NCBI RefSeq assembly: GCF_012396125.1
Contig: NZ_JAAXOX010000001.1
Location: forward strand, 186,001-250,000
Direction of reading: 5' to 3'
DNA: 64,000 nucleotides
DNA from: Cellulomonas denverensis
GTDB taxonomy: Bacteria > Actinomycetota > Actinomycetes > Actinomycetales > Cellulomonadaceae
Both the position numbers and the translations under genes were made by a program. The notes below the pieces were generated by a model. The model was not told the DNA's origin. It worked only from the letters and a program-made list of their open reading frames with translations, and ran no database searches. How positions within the stretch are numbered: position 1 is the first letter of the stretch; each line of letters opens with the position of its first letter. Shown here piece after piece: positions 1-7,953 of this stretch.

Positions 1-1297
1 GGACGGTCTGCACCACCGGGTCGAGGGCGGCGTAGACCTCCTGGGTGGCCACACCGGGCTCGGCCAGCAGCGGCTGGTCGAAGATCGCGTCGGTGTACGG
101 CGTCATCTGGTCCAGCGGCACGTTCACGTAGTCGGCGATCCAGGACTGCTGCTCGTCGTAGGTCGCCTGGTCGAAGATCGGCAGCTGCGGGGCACCGACC
201 GGCTGGCCGGAGTCGGCGGTGGTCTGGGCGTCCAGCACGGCGGCGTCCTGGTCGGTCAGCTTCTGCATGTAGTAGAAGTCGATCCACTTCACCGCGGCGG
301 CCTGCTCGGCGGCGGAGGCGGTGGCGGAGACCGCGGCGAGCGTGCCACCGCCCAGCACCCCGGCGTCCTCACCCTCCAGCGGGATCACGGTGACGCCGTA
401 GTCGTCCGGGTTCATCGCGTTCTGGGTGAACAGGTTGCCGTAGTTGCCGCCGCCGGAGACGTACATGCCGATCTTCCCCGCGGCGAAGTCCTGGTTGATC
501 GAGGACCAGTCGTACAGGAAGTTCGCCCCCATCGAGTTGTCCTCCCAGCGCAGGTCGTGCAGGTAGGCCAGCGCGTCCTTCATCTGGTCGGTGTCGACGG
601 TGGCGGTGGCGGTGCCGTCGTCGGCGATCGACTCGACCCGGCCGCCGAGGGCGTACACCTGGGTGGTGAGGATCCAGCCGCCGGTGTTCGCCTGGGTCAT
701 CTGGGCATAGCCGGCCTGGCCGGTGGCGTCCGCGATCGCCTTGGCGTCCGCGCGGACCTCGGCCCAGGTGGTCGGCGGGTCGTCCGGGTCGAGACCGGCC
801 TGGGTGAACAGGGTGCGGTTGTAGTGCAGGCCCTGGCCGTAGGCGGCGATCGGGACCGCCCACTGGTTGCCGTCGGCGTCCTGGCCGGCCTCGGCGACGT
901 TCTGGTTCAGGCCGTCCGCCCAGGGCAGCTCGGCGACCAGGTCCGAGACGTCGGCGATCTGACCGCGCTCGATCAGGCCGCGGCCGTCGGTGAAGGGCAC
1001 CACGAAGACGTCGGGCAGCGTGCCCCCGGCGAGCTGGGCGGCGAAGGTGGTGCCGGTCCAGGTGTACTCCTGGGTGGTCACCGTGATGTCGGGGTTCTCG
1101 TCCTCGAACTGGGTGATCCGGTCGTCGATCGCGGCCAGCGCGTCGGCCTCCAGGCCCTCGTCGATGGAGACGGTGAGCTCGACGGGCCCGTCGGAGGCGG
1201 CGGCCTCCTCGCCGTCACCGCCGGAGGAACACGCGGTGAGGGTCAACGCCAGTGCGAGCGGAATCGCGGCCAGGGCCGCCGTGCGGGTGGACGTCAT
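1..1297 (-). CDS. ABC transporter extracellular sugar-binding lipoprotein (family 1), 3' end outside window
   Basis: The reading frame stays open from an ATG at 1297 to the left edge (432 codons), so the C-terminus is missing. The N-terminus MTSTRTAALAAIPLALALTLTAC is a lipoprotein signal with a TAC lipobox and is followed by a Gly/Asp/Glu-rich linker. The body fits family 1 extracellular solute-binding proteins (maltose/oligosaccharide type), for example LAGGTLPDVFVVPFTDG near residue 75 and FAAGKIGMYVSGGGN near residue 275. An AGGAG ribosome site lies just before the start. Its role would be to capture a sugar at the outer membrane face and deliver it to permeases that would lie further left. 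The divergent LacI-type gene and the operator at 1410-1421 suggest substrate-controlled expression. The substrate cannot be named from the sequence. Confidence 0.9.
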   Translation of the reverse strand, partial: MTSTRTAALAAIPLALALTLTACSSGGDGEEAAASDGPVELTVSIDEGLEADALAAIDDRITQFEDENPDITVTTQEYTWTGTTFAAQLAGGTLPDVFVVPFTDGRGLIERGQIADVSDLVAELPWADGLNQNVAEAGQDADGNQWAVPIAAYGQGLHYNRTLFTQAGLDPDDPPTTWAEVRADAKAIADATGQAGYAQMTQANTGGWILTTQVYALGGRVESIADDGTATATVDTDQMKDALAYLHDLRWEDNSMGANFLYDWSSINQDFAAGKIGMYVSGGGNYGNLFTQNAMNPDDYGVTVIPLEGEDAGVLGGGTLAAVSATASAAEQAAAVKWIDFYYMQKLTDQDAAVLDAQTTADSGQPVGAPQLPIFDQATYDEQQSWIADYVNVPLDQMTPYTDAIFDQPLLAEPGVATQEVYAALDPVVQTV

Positions 1298-1409
1298 CGT
1301 CACTCCTAGGTCGGTCCGGGCGGAGCGGCTCCGCCCGTGGGATCCGGACGCCGAGGAATCGGCGGCTGAGGTGCCACCCGGTCGGCCGAACCGGGTGACA
1401 GGGATTACA

Positions 1410-1421
1410 TTTAGCGCTAAA
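1410..1421. promoter_or_regulatory. LacI-family operator, perfect 12-bp palindrome
   Basis: TTTAGCGCTAAA is a perfect palindrome with a central CG, which is the typical form of LacI/GalR operators. It lies in the divergent gap between the sugar-binding lipoprotein (start 1297) and the LacI-type gene (start about 1476). It is an AT-rich island in very GC-rich DNA. It probably lets the regulator control both genes. Confidence 0.75.
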
Positions 1422-1475
1422 CCTCGTAGAGTGTCAATCGTCGGTCCGTCCCTTCACCCTCCCGCGGAGCACCCC

Positions 1476-2483
1476 CTGAACCACGTCACCCTCAAGGACA
1501 TCGCACGTGAGGTCGGCGTGAGCGTGATGACCGTGTCCAACGTGGTCAACGGCAATCGCGGCCGGGTCTCCCCCGCCACCGCGGCCCGGGTCGAACGGGC
1601 GATCGCCGACCTGGGCTACGTGCCCAATGCCGCCGCCCAGTCGCTGGCGGCCCGGCGGACCCGGCTGGTCGGCCTGCTGCTGCCCACCGGGTCGGACGAC
1701 GCCTCCCTGCTGGCCAGCCCGCACGACGTGGCGGTCACCGGCGCGGTGGAGGCCGCCCTGCGCCACCGCGACCACCACCTGATGCTGCGCGGCGTCGGCA
1801 CCGCCCGGCAGGTCCAGGACTCGGTCCGGCGCTGGAGCCTGGACGGCGTGGTGCTGATGGGCTTCACCGACGACGAGGTGGGCGCCCTCGCCCTGCCGGC
1901 CGGACTGCCCGCCGTGGTGGTGGACGCCACCGCCGGCGGCCCGGTGGCCCACGTCCGCTCCGACGACCGGGCCGGCGGGCTGCTGGCCGGCGAGCACCTG
2001 ACCGGCCTCGGGCACACCCGGCTGCTGATCTGCGGCCCCACCGAGACCACCAGCCGGGTGGTCAGCGAGCGCGTCGAGGGCTTCCGCACCGCCGCCGGCG
2101 ACCGGGTGCAGGTAGTCGCCGCCCAGACCACCTACGACGACGGGGTCGTCCTCGGCACCCGGTTGGCACCGGCGGTGCGGGCCGGCGACCTGACCGCGAT
2201 CTTCGCCACCGCCGATATCCTGGCCGCCGGCGTGATCCGCGGCCTGACCGACCACGGGCTGCGGGTGCCGGAGGACGTGTCGGTGCTCGGCTACGACGAC
2301 GCCGACCTGGCCCGCTACGTCACCCCGCGGCTGAGCACCATCGCCCAGGACACCACCCGCAAGGGCCAGGTCGCCGCCGAGCTGCTGCTGGAGTTGATCA
2401 CCGGCGAGGCCACCGAGCCGCGCTCCGAGCTGATCGACGTCGCACTGACCGCCCGGGAGTCCACCGGCCCCGCCCCCGCTTGA
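1476..2483 (+). CDS. LacI-family transcriptional regulator
   Basis: This is a sugar-responsive DNA-binding repressor. The N-terminal LacI helix-turn-helix reads VTLKDIAREVGVSVMTVSNVVNG and is followed by the hinge region YVPNAAAQSLAARRT. The periplasmic-binding-protein-like effector domain runs to residue 335 and includes DVSVLGYDDADLARYVTPRLSTIAQD, a common signature near the end of the family. The chosen start is a CTG at 1476 with CGGAG 6-7 bases upstream, which puts the HTH at the usual distance from the N-terminus. An in-frame GTG at 1431 is the alternative and would begin only 10 bases after the operator. The divergent sugar-binding protein gene is the likely target. Confidence 0.85.
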   Translation: MNHVTLKDIAREVGVSVMTVSNVVNGNRGRVSPATAARVERAIADLGYVPNAAAQSLAARRTRLVGLLLPTGSDDASLLASPHDVAVTGAVEAALRHRDHHLMLRGVGTARQVQDSVRRWSLDGVVLMGFTDDEVGALALPAGLPAVVVDATAGGPVAHVRSDDRAGGLLAGEHLTGLGHTRLLICGPTETTSRVVSERVEGFRTAAGDRVQVVAAQTTYDDGVVLGTRLAPAVRAGDLTAIFATADILAAGVIRGLTDHGLRVPEDVSVLGYDDADLARYVTPRLSTIAQDTTRKGQVAAELLLELITGEATEPRSELIDVALTARESTGPAPA

Positions 2484-2505
2484 CCCGACGGGGCACACTG
2501 GGCCG

Positions 2506-2808
2506 ATGAACGCGCGCCCCACGAACGTCTCGATCACCATGCCGCCGGACCAGGTGACCGGTGTGCACGCCGACTTCGTCAGCGCCTGGCACACCCAGGA
2601 CGTGTTCGTGCTGGACTTCGCCGCGGTCGTCGGCCCCGGGCGCCCCGGCGAGGGACCCGAGGGCCAGCCGGTCACCCAGGTGGACGCCCAGGTGATCGCC
2701 CGGGTGAAGCTGCCGCCGAGCCAGGTCTTCGAGGTGATGAAGGCGCTGGAGCAGCAGCTGTCCGCCTGGGAGGCCGAAACCGGCCGCCGCCCGCAGCCGC
2801 GCGGCTGA
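2506..2808 (+). CDS. DUF3467 family protein
   Basis: This 100-residue protein has the pattern VTGVHADFVSAWHTQDVFVLDF followed by a short hydrophobic strand pair and a C-terminal helix KLPPSQVFEVMKALEQQLSAWE. That arrangement matches the DUF3467 family, whose biochemical function is not established. No signal peptide or membrane segment is visible. It starts 22 bases after the lacI-type gene and ends three bases before the convergent HelD gene. Confidence 0.75.
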   Translation: MNARPTNVSITMPPDQVTGVHADFVSAWHTQDVFVLDFAAVVGPGRPGEGPEGQPVTQVDAQVIARVKLPPSQVFEVMKALEQQLSAWEAETGRRPQPRG

Positions 2809-2811
2809 GCC

Positions 2812-4950
2812 TCAGTCCAGCAGCACCAGCTCCCCGGTCGAGCGGGTCATCGCGACATAGCGGTCCACCGCCGCGGCCACCCCCTCGCCCCAGCCCGCCG
2901 CACCGGCGACCACCACCAGGTCGAACTCCAGGCCCTTGGCCTCCACCGGGCTCAGCGCGCGCACCCGCGGGTCGCCGGGCCGGAACCCGGGCGCGCCGAT
3001 CACCGCGGCGATGCCCTCCGGATGGGTGGCCAGCCAGTCGTCCAGCACCGCGGTCAGCTCGGCGGGCGCCCCGCGACGCACCGGCAGCCCGGACTCGCGG
3101 ACCGACACCGGCACGTTCGCGGCCGGCAGCGCGGCCCGGATCGCCAGCTCCGCCTCGGCCATCACCTCGGCCGGGGTGCGATAGTTCACGGTCAACCCCG
3201 CCACCGTCACCCGGTCCAGGCCGACCCGGGTCAGCCGCTCGGCCCAGCTCTCCGGGAAGCCGTGCCGCGCCTGCGCCCGGTCGCCGACCACGGTCAGGCT
3301 GCGCGACGGGCACCGGGCGAGCACCATCTGCCACTCGGCGTCGGTCAGCTCCTGCGCCTCGTCCACCACCACGTGCGCGAACGGCCCGGCCAGCCGGTCC
3401 GGGGCGGCCACCGGCAGTGCGGCCTCGTCCACCAGGGCGTCGCGCAGATCGTCGCCGCGCAGCATGGACATCACCTGCAGCGTGGAGTCGTCCGCCGCGA
3501 TCAGGTCGTCGATCACCGCGGACATCCGCTCCCGCTCGGCCGCCCGGGTCGCAGCCCGGAGCTCGCCCCGCTCCCACAGTTCGGGGTCGCCCAGCAGCCG
3601 GCGGGCGGCATCCAGCAGCGGCAGGTCGGCCACCGTCCAGGCCCGGGGATCGGCCCGGCGCAGCAGCGCGCGCTGGTCGGCGTCCAGCCAGGGGGCGCAC
3701 AGCCGCAGGTAGGCGGGCACCTCCCACAGGTCGGCGACCAGATCGGCCGGGTCCAGCACCGGCCAGCTGCGGTCCAGCACCCGGTGCAGACCACGGTCCC
3801 GGCGGAGCACCCGGCGCAGCTCGTCCTCGGTCGCCTCGTCACCGAGCTGGTCCAGCAGGATCGCGATCAGGGCGTCCCAGATCTGCTCGCGTGCCTCGTG
3901 GTGCGGGGTGCCCGGCTCGACGGCGGCGATCGCCTCCGACCAGTCGCCCGGGTCGAGCACCAGGTCGGCCCAGGGCGTCTCCACCCCGGTCGGCTCGGTG
4001 GGCGGGCGCTGGTAGAACCGGATCGCCGGCCCGATCGCCGCCACCATCCGGGCGTCACCCTTGAGCCGGGCCACCTCCGGATCGGCCTCGGCGACCGCGG
4101 CGGCACCCTCGGGCACCAGGTCGCGCAGGGTGCAGGCGCTCACCCCCTCCTCGCCCAGCCCGGGCAGCACGTCACCGACATAGGCCAGGTACGGGCGGCT
4201 GGGTCCGACGAACAGCACCCCGCCACGCCGGTGGCCGAGTCGCGGGTCGGTGTACAGCAGGTAGGCGGTGCGGTGCAGGGCGACCACCGTCTTGCCGGTG
4301 CCCGGTCCGCCGTCGACCACCAGCGTGCCCTGCGACCCGGCCCGGATGATCGCGTCCTGATCGGCCTGGATCGTGCCGAGCACGTCGCGCATCCGGGCCG
4401 ACCGCGACCCGGACAGGCTCGCGATGAACGCCGACTGGTCGTCCAGCGCCGCGTGCCGGTCGAGCTGATCGGCGGCGAAGACCTCGTCCCAGTAGTCGGT
4501 GATCGCCCCGCCGGTCCAGCGGTAGCGGCGGCGGCTGGCCAGCCCCATCGGGTCGGCGTGGGTGGCGCCGAAGAACGGCTCGGCCACCGGGGAGCGCCAG
4601 TCGACCAGCAGCCGGCGACCGTCGGCGTCGGTGAGACCGATCCGGCCCACGTACACCGGCTCGCCGCCCTCGGCCGGCACCATCCGGCCCAGGCACAGAT
4701 CGAGGCCGAACCGGCGCAACAACCGCAGCCGCGCACTGAGCCGGTGGATCTCCTGATCCCGCTCCAGCGCCTCGGTGCCGCCGCCACCGGGGGCGCGGCG
4801 GGCCTGGTCCAGGCGGGCGGTCAGGTCGGCGACCGACCCGTCCAGGGTGGCGGCGATGGCGGCGAACTGCCGGCGGTCGTCATCGATCAGGGCGGGGTCG
4901 GACTTGGCGGAACGGGTGGCGGGCAGCGCGAAGACGGGGGCGGTGGACAC
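2812..4950 (-). CDS. HelD/HelR-type RNA polymerase recycling ATPase (UvrD-like superfamily 1)
   Basis: The 712-residue protein carries SF1 helicase motifs: Walker A GGPGTGKT at residues 214-221, Walker B VVVDEAQELTDAEW, motif III GDRAQA, motif IV/V around NYRTPAEVM and EAKGLEFDLVVVAG, and motif VI YVAMTRS near the C-terminus. A charged N-terminal coiled-coil-like arm (residues 20-80) precedes the ATPase domain, as in actinobacterial HelD. Members of this group bind RNA polymerase and remove it from nucleic acid; Streptomyces HelR also protects against rifamycins. The start is a GTG at 4950 with GGAGG seven bases upstream. The longer open frame continues upstream into unrelated sequence. Confidence 0.85.
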   Translation of the reverse strand: MSTAPVFALPATRSAKSDPALIDDDRRQFAAIAATLDGSVADLTARLDQARRAPGGGGTEALERDQEIHRLSARLRLLRRFGLDLCLGRMVPAEGGEPVYVGRIGLTDADGRRLLVDWRSPVAEPFFGATHADPMGLASRRRYRWTGGAITDYWDEVFAADQLDRHAALDDQSAFIASLSGSRSARMRDVLGTIQADQDAIIRAGSQGTLVVDGGPGTGKTVVALHRTAYLLYTDPRLGHRRGGVLFVGPSRPYLAYVGDVLPGLGEEGVSACTLRDLVPEGAAAVAEADPEVARLKGDARMVAAIGPAIRFYQRPPTEPTGVETPWADLVLDPGDWSEAIAAVEPGTPHHEAREQIWDALIAILLDQLGDEATEDELRRVLRRDRGLHRVLDRSWPVLDPADLVADLWEVPAYLRLCAPWLDADQRALLRRADPRAWTVADLPLLDAARRLLGDPELWERGELRAATRAAERERMSAVIDDLIAADDSTLQVMSMLRGDDLRDALVDEAALPVAAPDRLAGPFAHVVVDEAQELTDAEWQMVLARCPSRSLTVVGDRAQARHGFPESWAERLTRVGLDRVTVAGLTVNYRTPAEVMAEAELAIRAALPAANVPVSVRESGLPVRRGAPAELTAVLDDWLATHPEGIAAVIGAPGFRPGDPRVRALSPVEAKGLEFDLVVVAGAAGWGEGVAAAVDRYVAMTRSTGELVLLD

Positions 4951-5013
4951 AGCAGACCTCCGGTCGGTCCCTACCACCGTGGCGGGGTCCGACCGGAGAG
5001 TCTGTGCCCGGGA

Positions 5014-5035
5014 GGGGGCCTTGCCGCAAGCCCCC
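5014..5035 (-). terminator. Hairpin downstream of the ABC permease gene
   Basis: GGGGG and CTTG pair with CAAG and CCCCC around a CCG loop, with one bulged C. It lies about 30 bases after the permease stop codon. There is no clear U-tract, which is usual in high-GC actinobacteria. Confidence 0.5.
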
Positions 5036-5063
5036 GGGTGCGCTATAGCTTGGAAGTGGCGGG

Positions 5064-5813
5064 TCAGCCCACCCGGCGGCGGTAGACCAGGTTCGCCGCC
5101 ACGTACGCCACCACCAGCACCCCGACGCACCAGGCCAGCGCCACCCACAGCTCGCCGCCCGGAGCGTTCCCGGCCAGCAGATCCCGGATCGAGTTCACGA
5201 TCGACGTCACCGGCTGGTGCTCCGCGAACGCCCGCACCGGACCCGGCATCGAGTCGGTGGGCACGAAGGCCGAGCTGAGGAACGGCAGGAAGATCAGCGG
5301 GTAGGAGAACGCGCTCGCCCCGTCCACCGTCTTGGCGGTCAGCCCGGGGATCACCGCGATCCAGGTCAGTGCCAGGGTGAACAGCGCCAGGATCCCGGCG
5401 ACCGCCAGCCAGGCCGCCAGTCCCGCACTGGACCGGAAGCCCATCAGCAGGGCGACCAGCACCACGACCACCAGCGAGATCAGGTTCGCCACCATCGAGG
5501 TCAGCACGTGCGCCCACAGCACCGCCGACCGGGCGATCGGCATCGACTGGAACCGCTCGACGATCCCGCCCTTCATGTCGGTGAACAGACGGAACGCGGT
5601 GTAGGCGATGCCGGAGGCCACCGTGATCAGCAGGATGCCGGGCAGCAGGTAGTCGACATAGGGCACGTCGCCGGCATCGATCGCCCCGCCGAAGACGTAC
5701 ACGAACAGCAACAGGAAGGCGATCGGCATCACCGCGGTGGTGATGATCGTGTCCGGGCTGCGGGTGATGTGCCGCAGCGACCGTGCGGTCAGGACGCGGG
5801 TGTCGGTGATCAT
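5064..5813 (-). CDS. ABC-2 type transporter permease (DrrB-like)
   Basis: This 249-residue integral membrane protein has about six hydrophobic segments: TIITTAVMPIAFLLLFVYVF, YLLPGILLITVASGIAYTAF, LISLVVVVLVALLMGF, ILALFTLALTWIAVIPGL, FSYPLIFLPFLSSAF and the last near VALAWCVGVLVVAYVAA. The order and the FxPxxxMP loop match ABC-2 permeases of the daunorubicin-resistance type, which export drugs or lipophilic compounds. The ATG at 5813 overlaps the stop of the ATPase gene by four bases (ATGA), so the two are probably translationally coupled. The exported substrate is unknown. Confidence 0.85.
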   Translation of the reverse strand: MITDTRVLTARSLRHITRSPDTIITTAVMPIAFLLLFVYVFGGAIDAGDVPYVDYLLPGILLITVASGIAYTAFRLFTDMKGGIVERFQSMPIARSAVLWAHVLTSMVANLISLVVVVLVALLMGFRSSAGLAAWLAVAGILALFTLALTWIAVIPGLTAKTVDGASAFSYPLIFLPFLSSAFVPTDSMPGPVRAFAEHQPVTSIVNSIRDLLAGNAPGGELWVALAWCVGVLVVAYVAANLVYRRRVG

Positions 5814-6568
5814 GAGCGCTCTCCGATCAGCGTGAGGAACACGTCCTCCAGGGTGGGCTGCTTCTCGACGTACTCGACGGTCGCCGGGGGCAGCAGGGCC
5901 CGCAGCTCCGCCAGGGTGCCGTCGGTGAGGATCCGGCCGTCGTGCAGGATGGCGATCCGGTCCGCCAGCTGCTCGGCCTCCTCCAGGTACTGGGTGGTCA
6001 GCAGGACGGTGGTGCCCTGGGCCGCGAGCTCGCGCACCGCGTCCCAGACCTCGATCCGGGCCTGCGGGTCCAGCCCGGTGGTCGGCTCGTCCAGGAAGAT
6101 CACCGGCGGGTCGCCGATCAGGCTCATCGCGATGTCCAGCCGGCGGCGCATCCCGCCGGAGTAGGTGCCGACCCGGCGGCCGCCGGCCTCGGTGAGCGAG
6201 AACCGGTCCAGCAGCCGGTCGGCGATGGCGCCCGGGTCCGGCAGGTGCCGCAGCCGGGCGACCAGGACCAGGTTCTCCCGGCCGGTGAGGATCTCGTCCA
6301 CCGCCGCGAACTGCCCGGTCAGGCTGATCGACGCCCGGACCCCGCCCGGGTCGGCGACCACGTCGTGGCCGTTCACCTCGGCGGTGCCGGCGTCGGGCGC
6401 CAGCAGGGTGGACAGGATCCGGATCGCGGTGGTCTTGCCCGCGCCGTTGGAGCCGAGCAGCGCGTGGATGCTTCCCCGCCGGACGGTGAGATCGACCCCC
6501 CGCAGGACGTGCACGTCGCCGTAGGACTTCTCCAGCCCGTGCAGCCGGATGGCGTCGTCGGTGCTCAT
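5810..6568 (-). CDS. ABC transporter ATP-binding protein (DrrA-like)
   Basis: The 252-residue ATPase has Walker A GSNGAGKTT at residues 39-47, signature YSGGMRRRLDIAMSL, Walker B VIFLDEPTTGLD and an H-loop-like position in LLTTQYLEEAEQLADR. The C-terminal extension VEKQPTLEDVFLTL is typical of DrrA-type exporters, which pair with an ABC-2 permease. It lies 32 bases downstream of the DUF1048 gene and overlaps the permease gene by four bases. The upstream PadR gene in the same direction suggests drug- or stress-induced expression of the whole four-gene operon. Confidence 0.9.
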   Translation of the reverse strand: MSTDDAIRLHGLEKSYGDVHVLRGVDLTVRRGSIHALLGSNGAGKTTAIRILSTLLAPDAGTAEVNGHDVVADPGGVRASISLTGQFAAVDEILTGRENLVLVARLRHLPDPGAIADRLLDRFSLTEAGGRRVGTYSGGMRRRLDIAMSLIGDPPVIFLDEPTTGLDPQARIEVWDAVRELAAQGTTVLLTTQYLEEAEQLADRIAILHDGRILTDGTLAELRALLPPATVEYVEKQPTLEDVFLTLIGERS

Positions 6569-6600
6569 GGTGGTGCCCCCCTCGTTCGTGGATGGGTGGG

Positions 6601-6930
6601 TCAGGACTCGGTGGAGTCGATGGCGCGGGCCAGGCGGGTGCGCTCCTTGACGATCCAGGAGCCGGCCGGGTAGTTCCGCAGCAGTTCCTCGGCGAACTCC
6701 ACCGGGTCCTCGCCGACGACGGCACGGACGGTGACGCCGTCCGCGGCGCTCTGCTCGAACAGCTCGGCCAGGTCGTCGAACAACTGCTGCAACTCCTCCG
6801 CCTTGCCCGGGCCGAGGGTGCTGACATAGCGCTCCAGCGCCTCGACGGCGGTGCGGTACGGGGTCGGCAGCGCCGCCACCCGGGCCTTGTACGCGCGGTA
6901 CTGCTTCTTCTGATCGATCCAGTTGCTCAT
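6601..6930 (-). CDS. DUF1048 family protein
   Basis: The 109-residue protein (MSNWIDQKKQYRAYKARVAALP...) is helical and acidic, with the conserved stretch DPVEFAEELLRNYPAGSWIVKER near the C-terminus that is typical of DUF1048. Such proteins are commonly encoded beside PadR regulators and ABC transporters, but their molecular role is not known. Its ATG overlaps the PadR stop by four bases. No signal peptide or membrane helix is visible, so it is presumably cytosolic. Confidence 0.75.
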   Translation of the reverse strand: MSNWIDQKKQYRAYKARVAALPTPYRTAVEALERYVSTLGPGKAEELQQLFDDLAELFEQSAADGVTVRAVVGEDPVEFAEELLRNYPAGSWIVKERTRLARAIDSTES

Positions 6931-7265
6931 CGCTGCTCCCCTTCGATGCGGTGCAATCCGTCCAGGCGTTCCGCCAGGAACCGCCAGGTCTGCCAGAACT
7001 CGTCCAGCTGATCCCGGCCGCTGTCGTTGATCGTGTAGACCTTGCGCGGCGGGCCCTTCTCCGAGGGGACCTTGGCCACGTCGACCAGGCCCTTGTTCTC
7101 GATCCGGACCAGCAGCGCGTAGACCGTGCCCTCGGCGATGTCGTCGAAGCCCTGGCCGCGCAGCCAGCCGGTGATCTCGTACCCGTATGCGGGCCGGACG
7201 GCGAGGATCGCCAGGACGATCCCCTCCAACGTGCCCTTGAGCATCTCCGTCATCTGCTTGCCCAC
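6927..7265 (-). CDS. PadR-family transcriptional regulator
   Basis: This 112-residue winged-helix protein has the PadR hallmark LKGTLEGIVLAILAVRPAYGYEITGWLRGQGF, followed by the wing VPSEKGPPRKVYTINDSGRDQL and a C-terminal dimerisation helix. PadR proteins repress detoxification and efflux genes until a ligand binds. It is the first gene of an operon with DUF1048 and the DrrAB-like exporter. A 20-bp palindrome at 7336-7355 lies about 70 bases upstream and is a likely autoregulatory operator. Confidence 0.9.
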   Translation of the reverse strand: MGKQMTEMLKGTLEGIVLAILAVRPAYGYEITGWLRGQGFDDIAEGTVYALLVRIENKGLVDVAKVPSEKGPPRKVYTINDSGRDQLDEFWQTWRFLAERLDGLHRIEGEQR

Positions 7266-7335
7266 GGTGACGCCACCTCCCTTGGTTCTCGGTAGCCCTG
7301 GTACTTGGTGTCGCTGACTACCGGTACCAAGTTAC

Positions 7336-7355
7336 GCCAAGTACCGGTACTTGGC
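7336..7355. promoter_or_regulatory. 20-bp perfect palindrome, likely PadR operator
   Basis: GCCAAGTACCGGTACTTGGC is perfectly self-complementary. Related half-sites (TGGTACTTGG near 7298-7307 and CGGTACCAAGT near 7322-7332) stand closer to the PadR start, giving a cluster of TACTTGG/CCAAGTA elements. They occupy the promoter region of the PadR/DUF1048/ABC operon and fit autoregulation. PadR operators are usually AT-richer inverted repeats, so the assignment rests on position and symmetry. Confidence 0.6.
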
Positions 7356-7393
7356 AACAGTGAGTAGTGAGGAGTTTCCGGGGGCTCTCATGG

Positions 7394-7431
7394 CGAGTGC
7401 CCGCCCCCGGGGAGCCGGGGACGGGCACTCG
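7394..7431 (-). terminator. Rho-independent-like hairpin after the small secreted protein gene
   Basis: A 17-base left arm (7394-7410) pairs with 7415-7431 with one internal C/A mismatch around a GGAG loop. It lies 13 bases after the stop of the secreted protein gene on the minus strand. No U-run follows. Confidence 0.65.
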
Positions 7432-7443
7432 TCGAGAGGTGCG

Positions 7444-7773
7444 TCAGTTCGGACAGTCCGCGCGCCCCACTCCGGGCACGACCCCGCCGAGGACATCCTG
7501 AGCGCACTGCACGCCGAGCAGATTGATGTTGGTACCCAGGAGAGCCTGGATCGGCATATTCGGGACGCAATAGCTGACGGTCGTGTCATTGACCGTCCCC
7601 GGGTAGGCAACCAGGTACGGGTCCTCCTCGAAGACGTTGCCCTCGATGAGATAGATCGTGCAGGCCGAACCGGGCGTCGCCGCCGAGGCCGGACCTGCCA
7701 GGGTGACCCCACCCAGGGTCGCCAGACCGAGAGCCAGCACGGCCCCCAGCGTCAGATGTGCTGACCTGCGCAT
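7444..7773 (-). CDS. Small secreted protein with four cysteines, unknown function
   Basis: The 109-residue product starts at an ATG (7773) with AAGGAG eight bases upstream. Residues 1-32 form a classical Sec signal peptide with a hydrophobic core and GPASA cleavage site followed by ATPGSA. The mature part is about 77 residues and contains four cysteines (contexts SACTIY, SYCVPN, VQCAQD, ADCPN), which could form two disulfides. I do not recognise the family. It is monocistronic, followed by its own hairpin, and lies downstream of the UAA tRNA on the same strand. The open frame continues upstream of this start through the tRNA, but that part is not coding. Confidence 0.7.
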   Translation of the reverse strand: MRRSAHLTLGAVLALGLATLGGVTLAGPASAATPGSACTIYLIEGNVFEEDPYLVAYPGTVNDTTVSYCVPNMPIQALLGTNINLLGVQCAQDVLGGVVPGVGRADCPN

Positions 7774-7953
7774 GTGCTTCTCCTTCGCGCCGGGCCGCGG
7801 GTGACGGGCGCACCCGCCGACCACCCCCGCCCCGTGCGCGAGGGCTGCCTCGAGCGGACCACGCGGCCGGGGCCCCGGCAACGGCTGCCCACCCGGTGAC
7901 CGGGGCCCGTCTCGCTGCATGACCCGCCGACCGCCGGGCCAGGCACGACCCGG

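Noticed and set aside
557..1309. 250-codon rightward ORF over the sugar-binding gene
   Set aside because: It is the antisense shadow of the lipoprotein gene. Its product is Val/Gly-rich without motifs, and the leftward frame shows a clear lipobox and solute-binding features.
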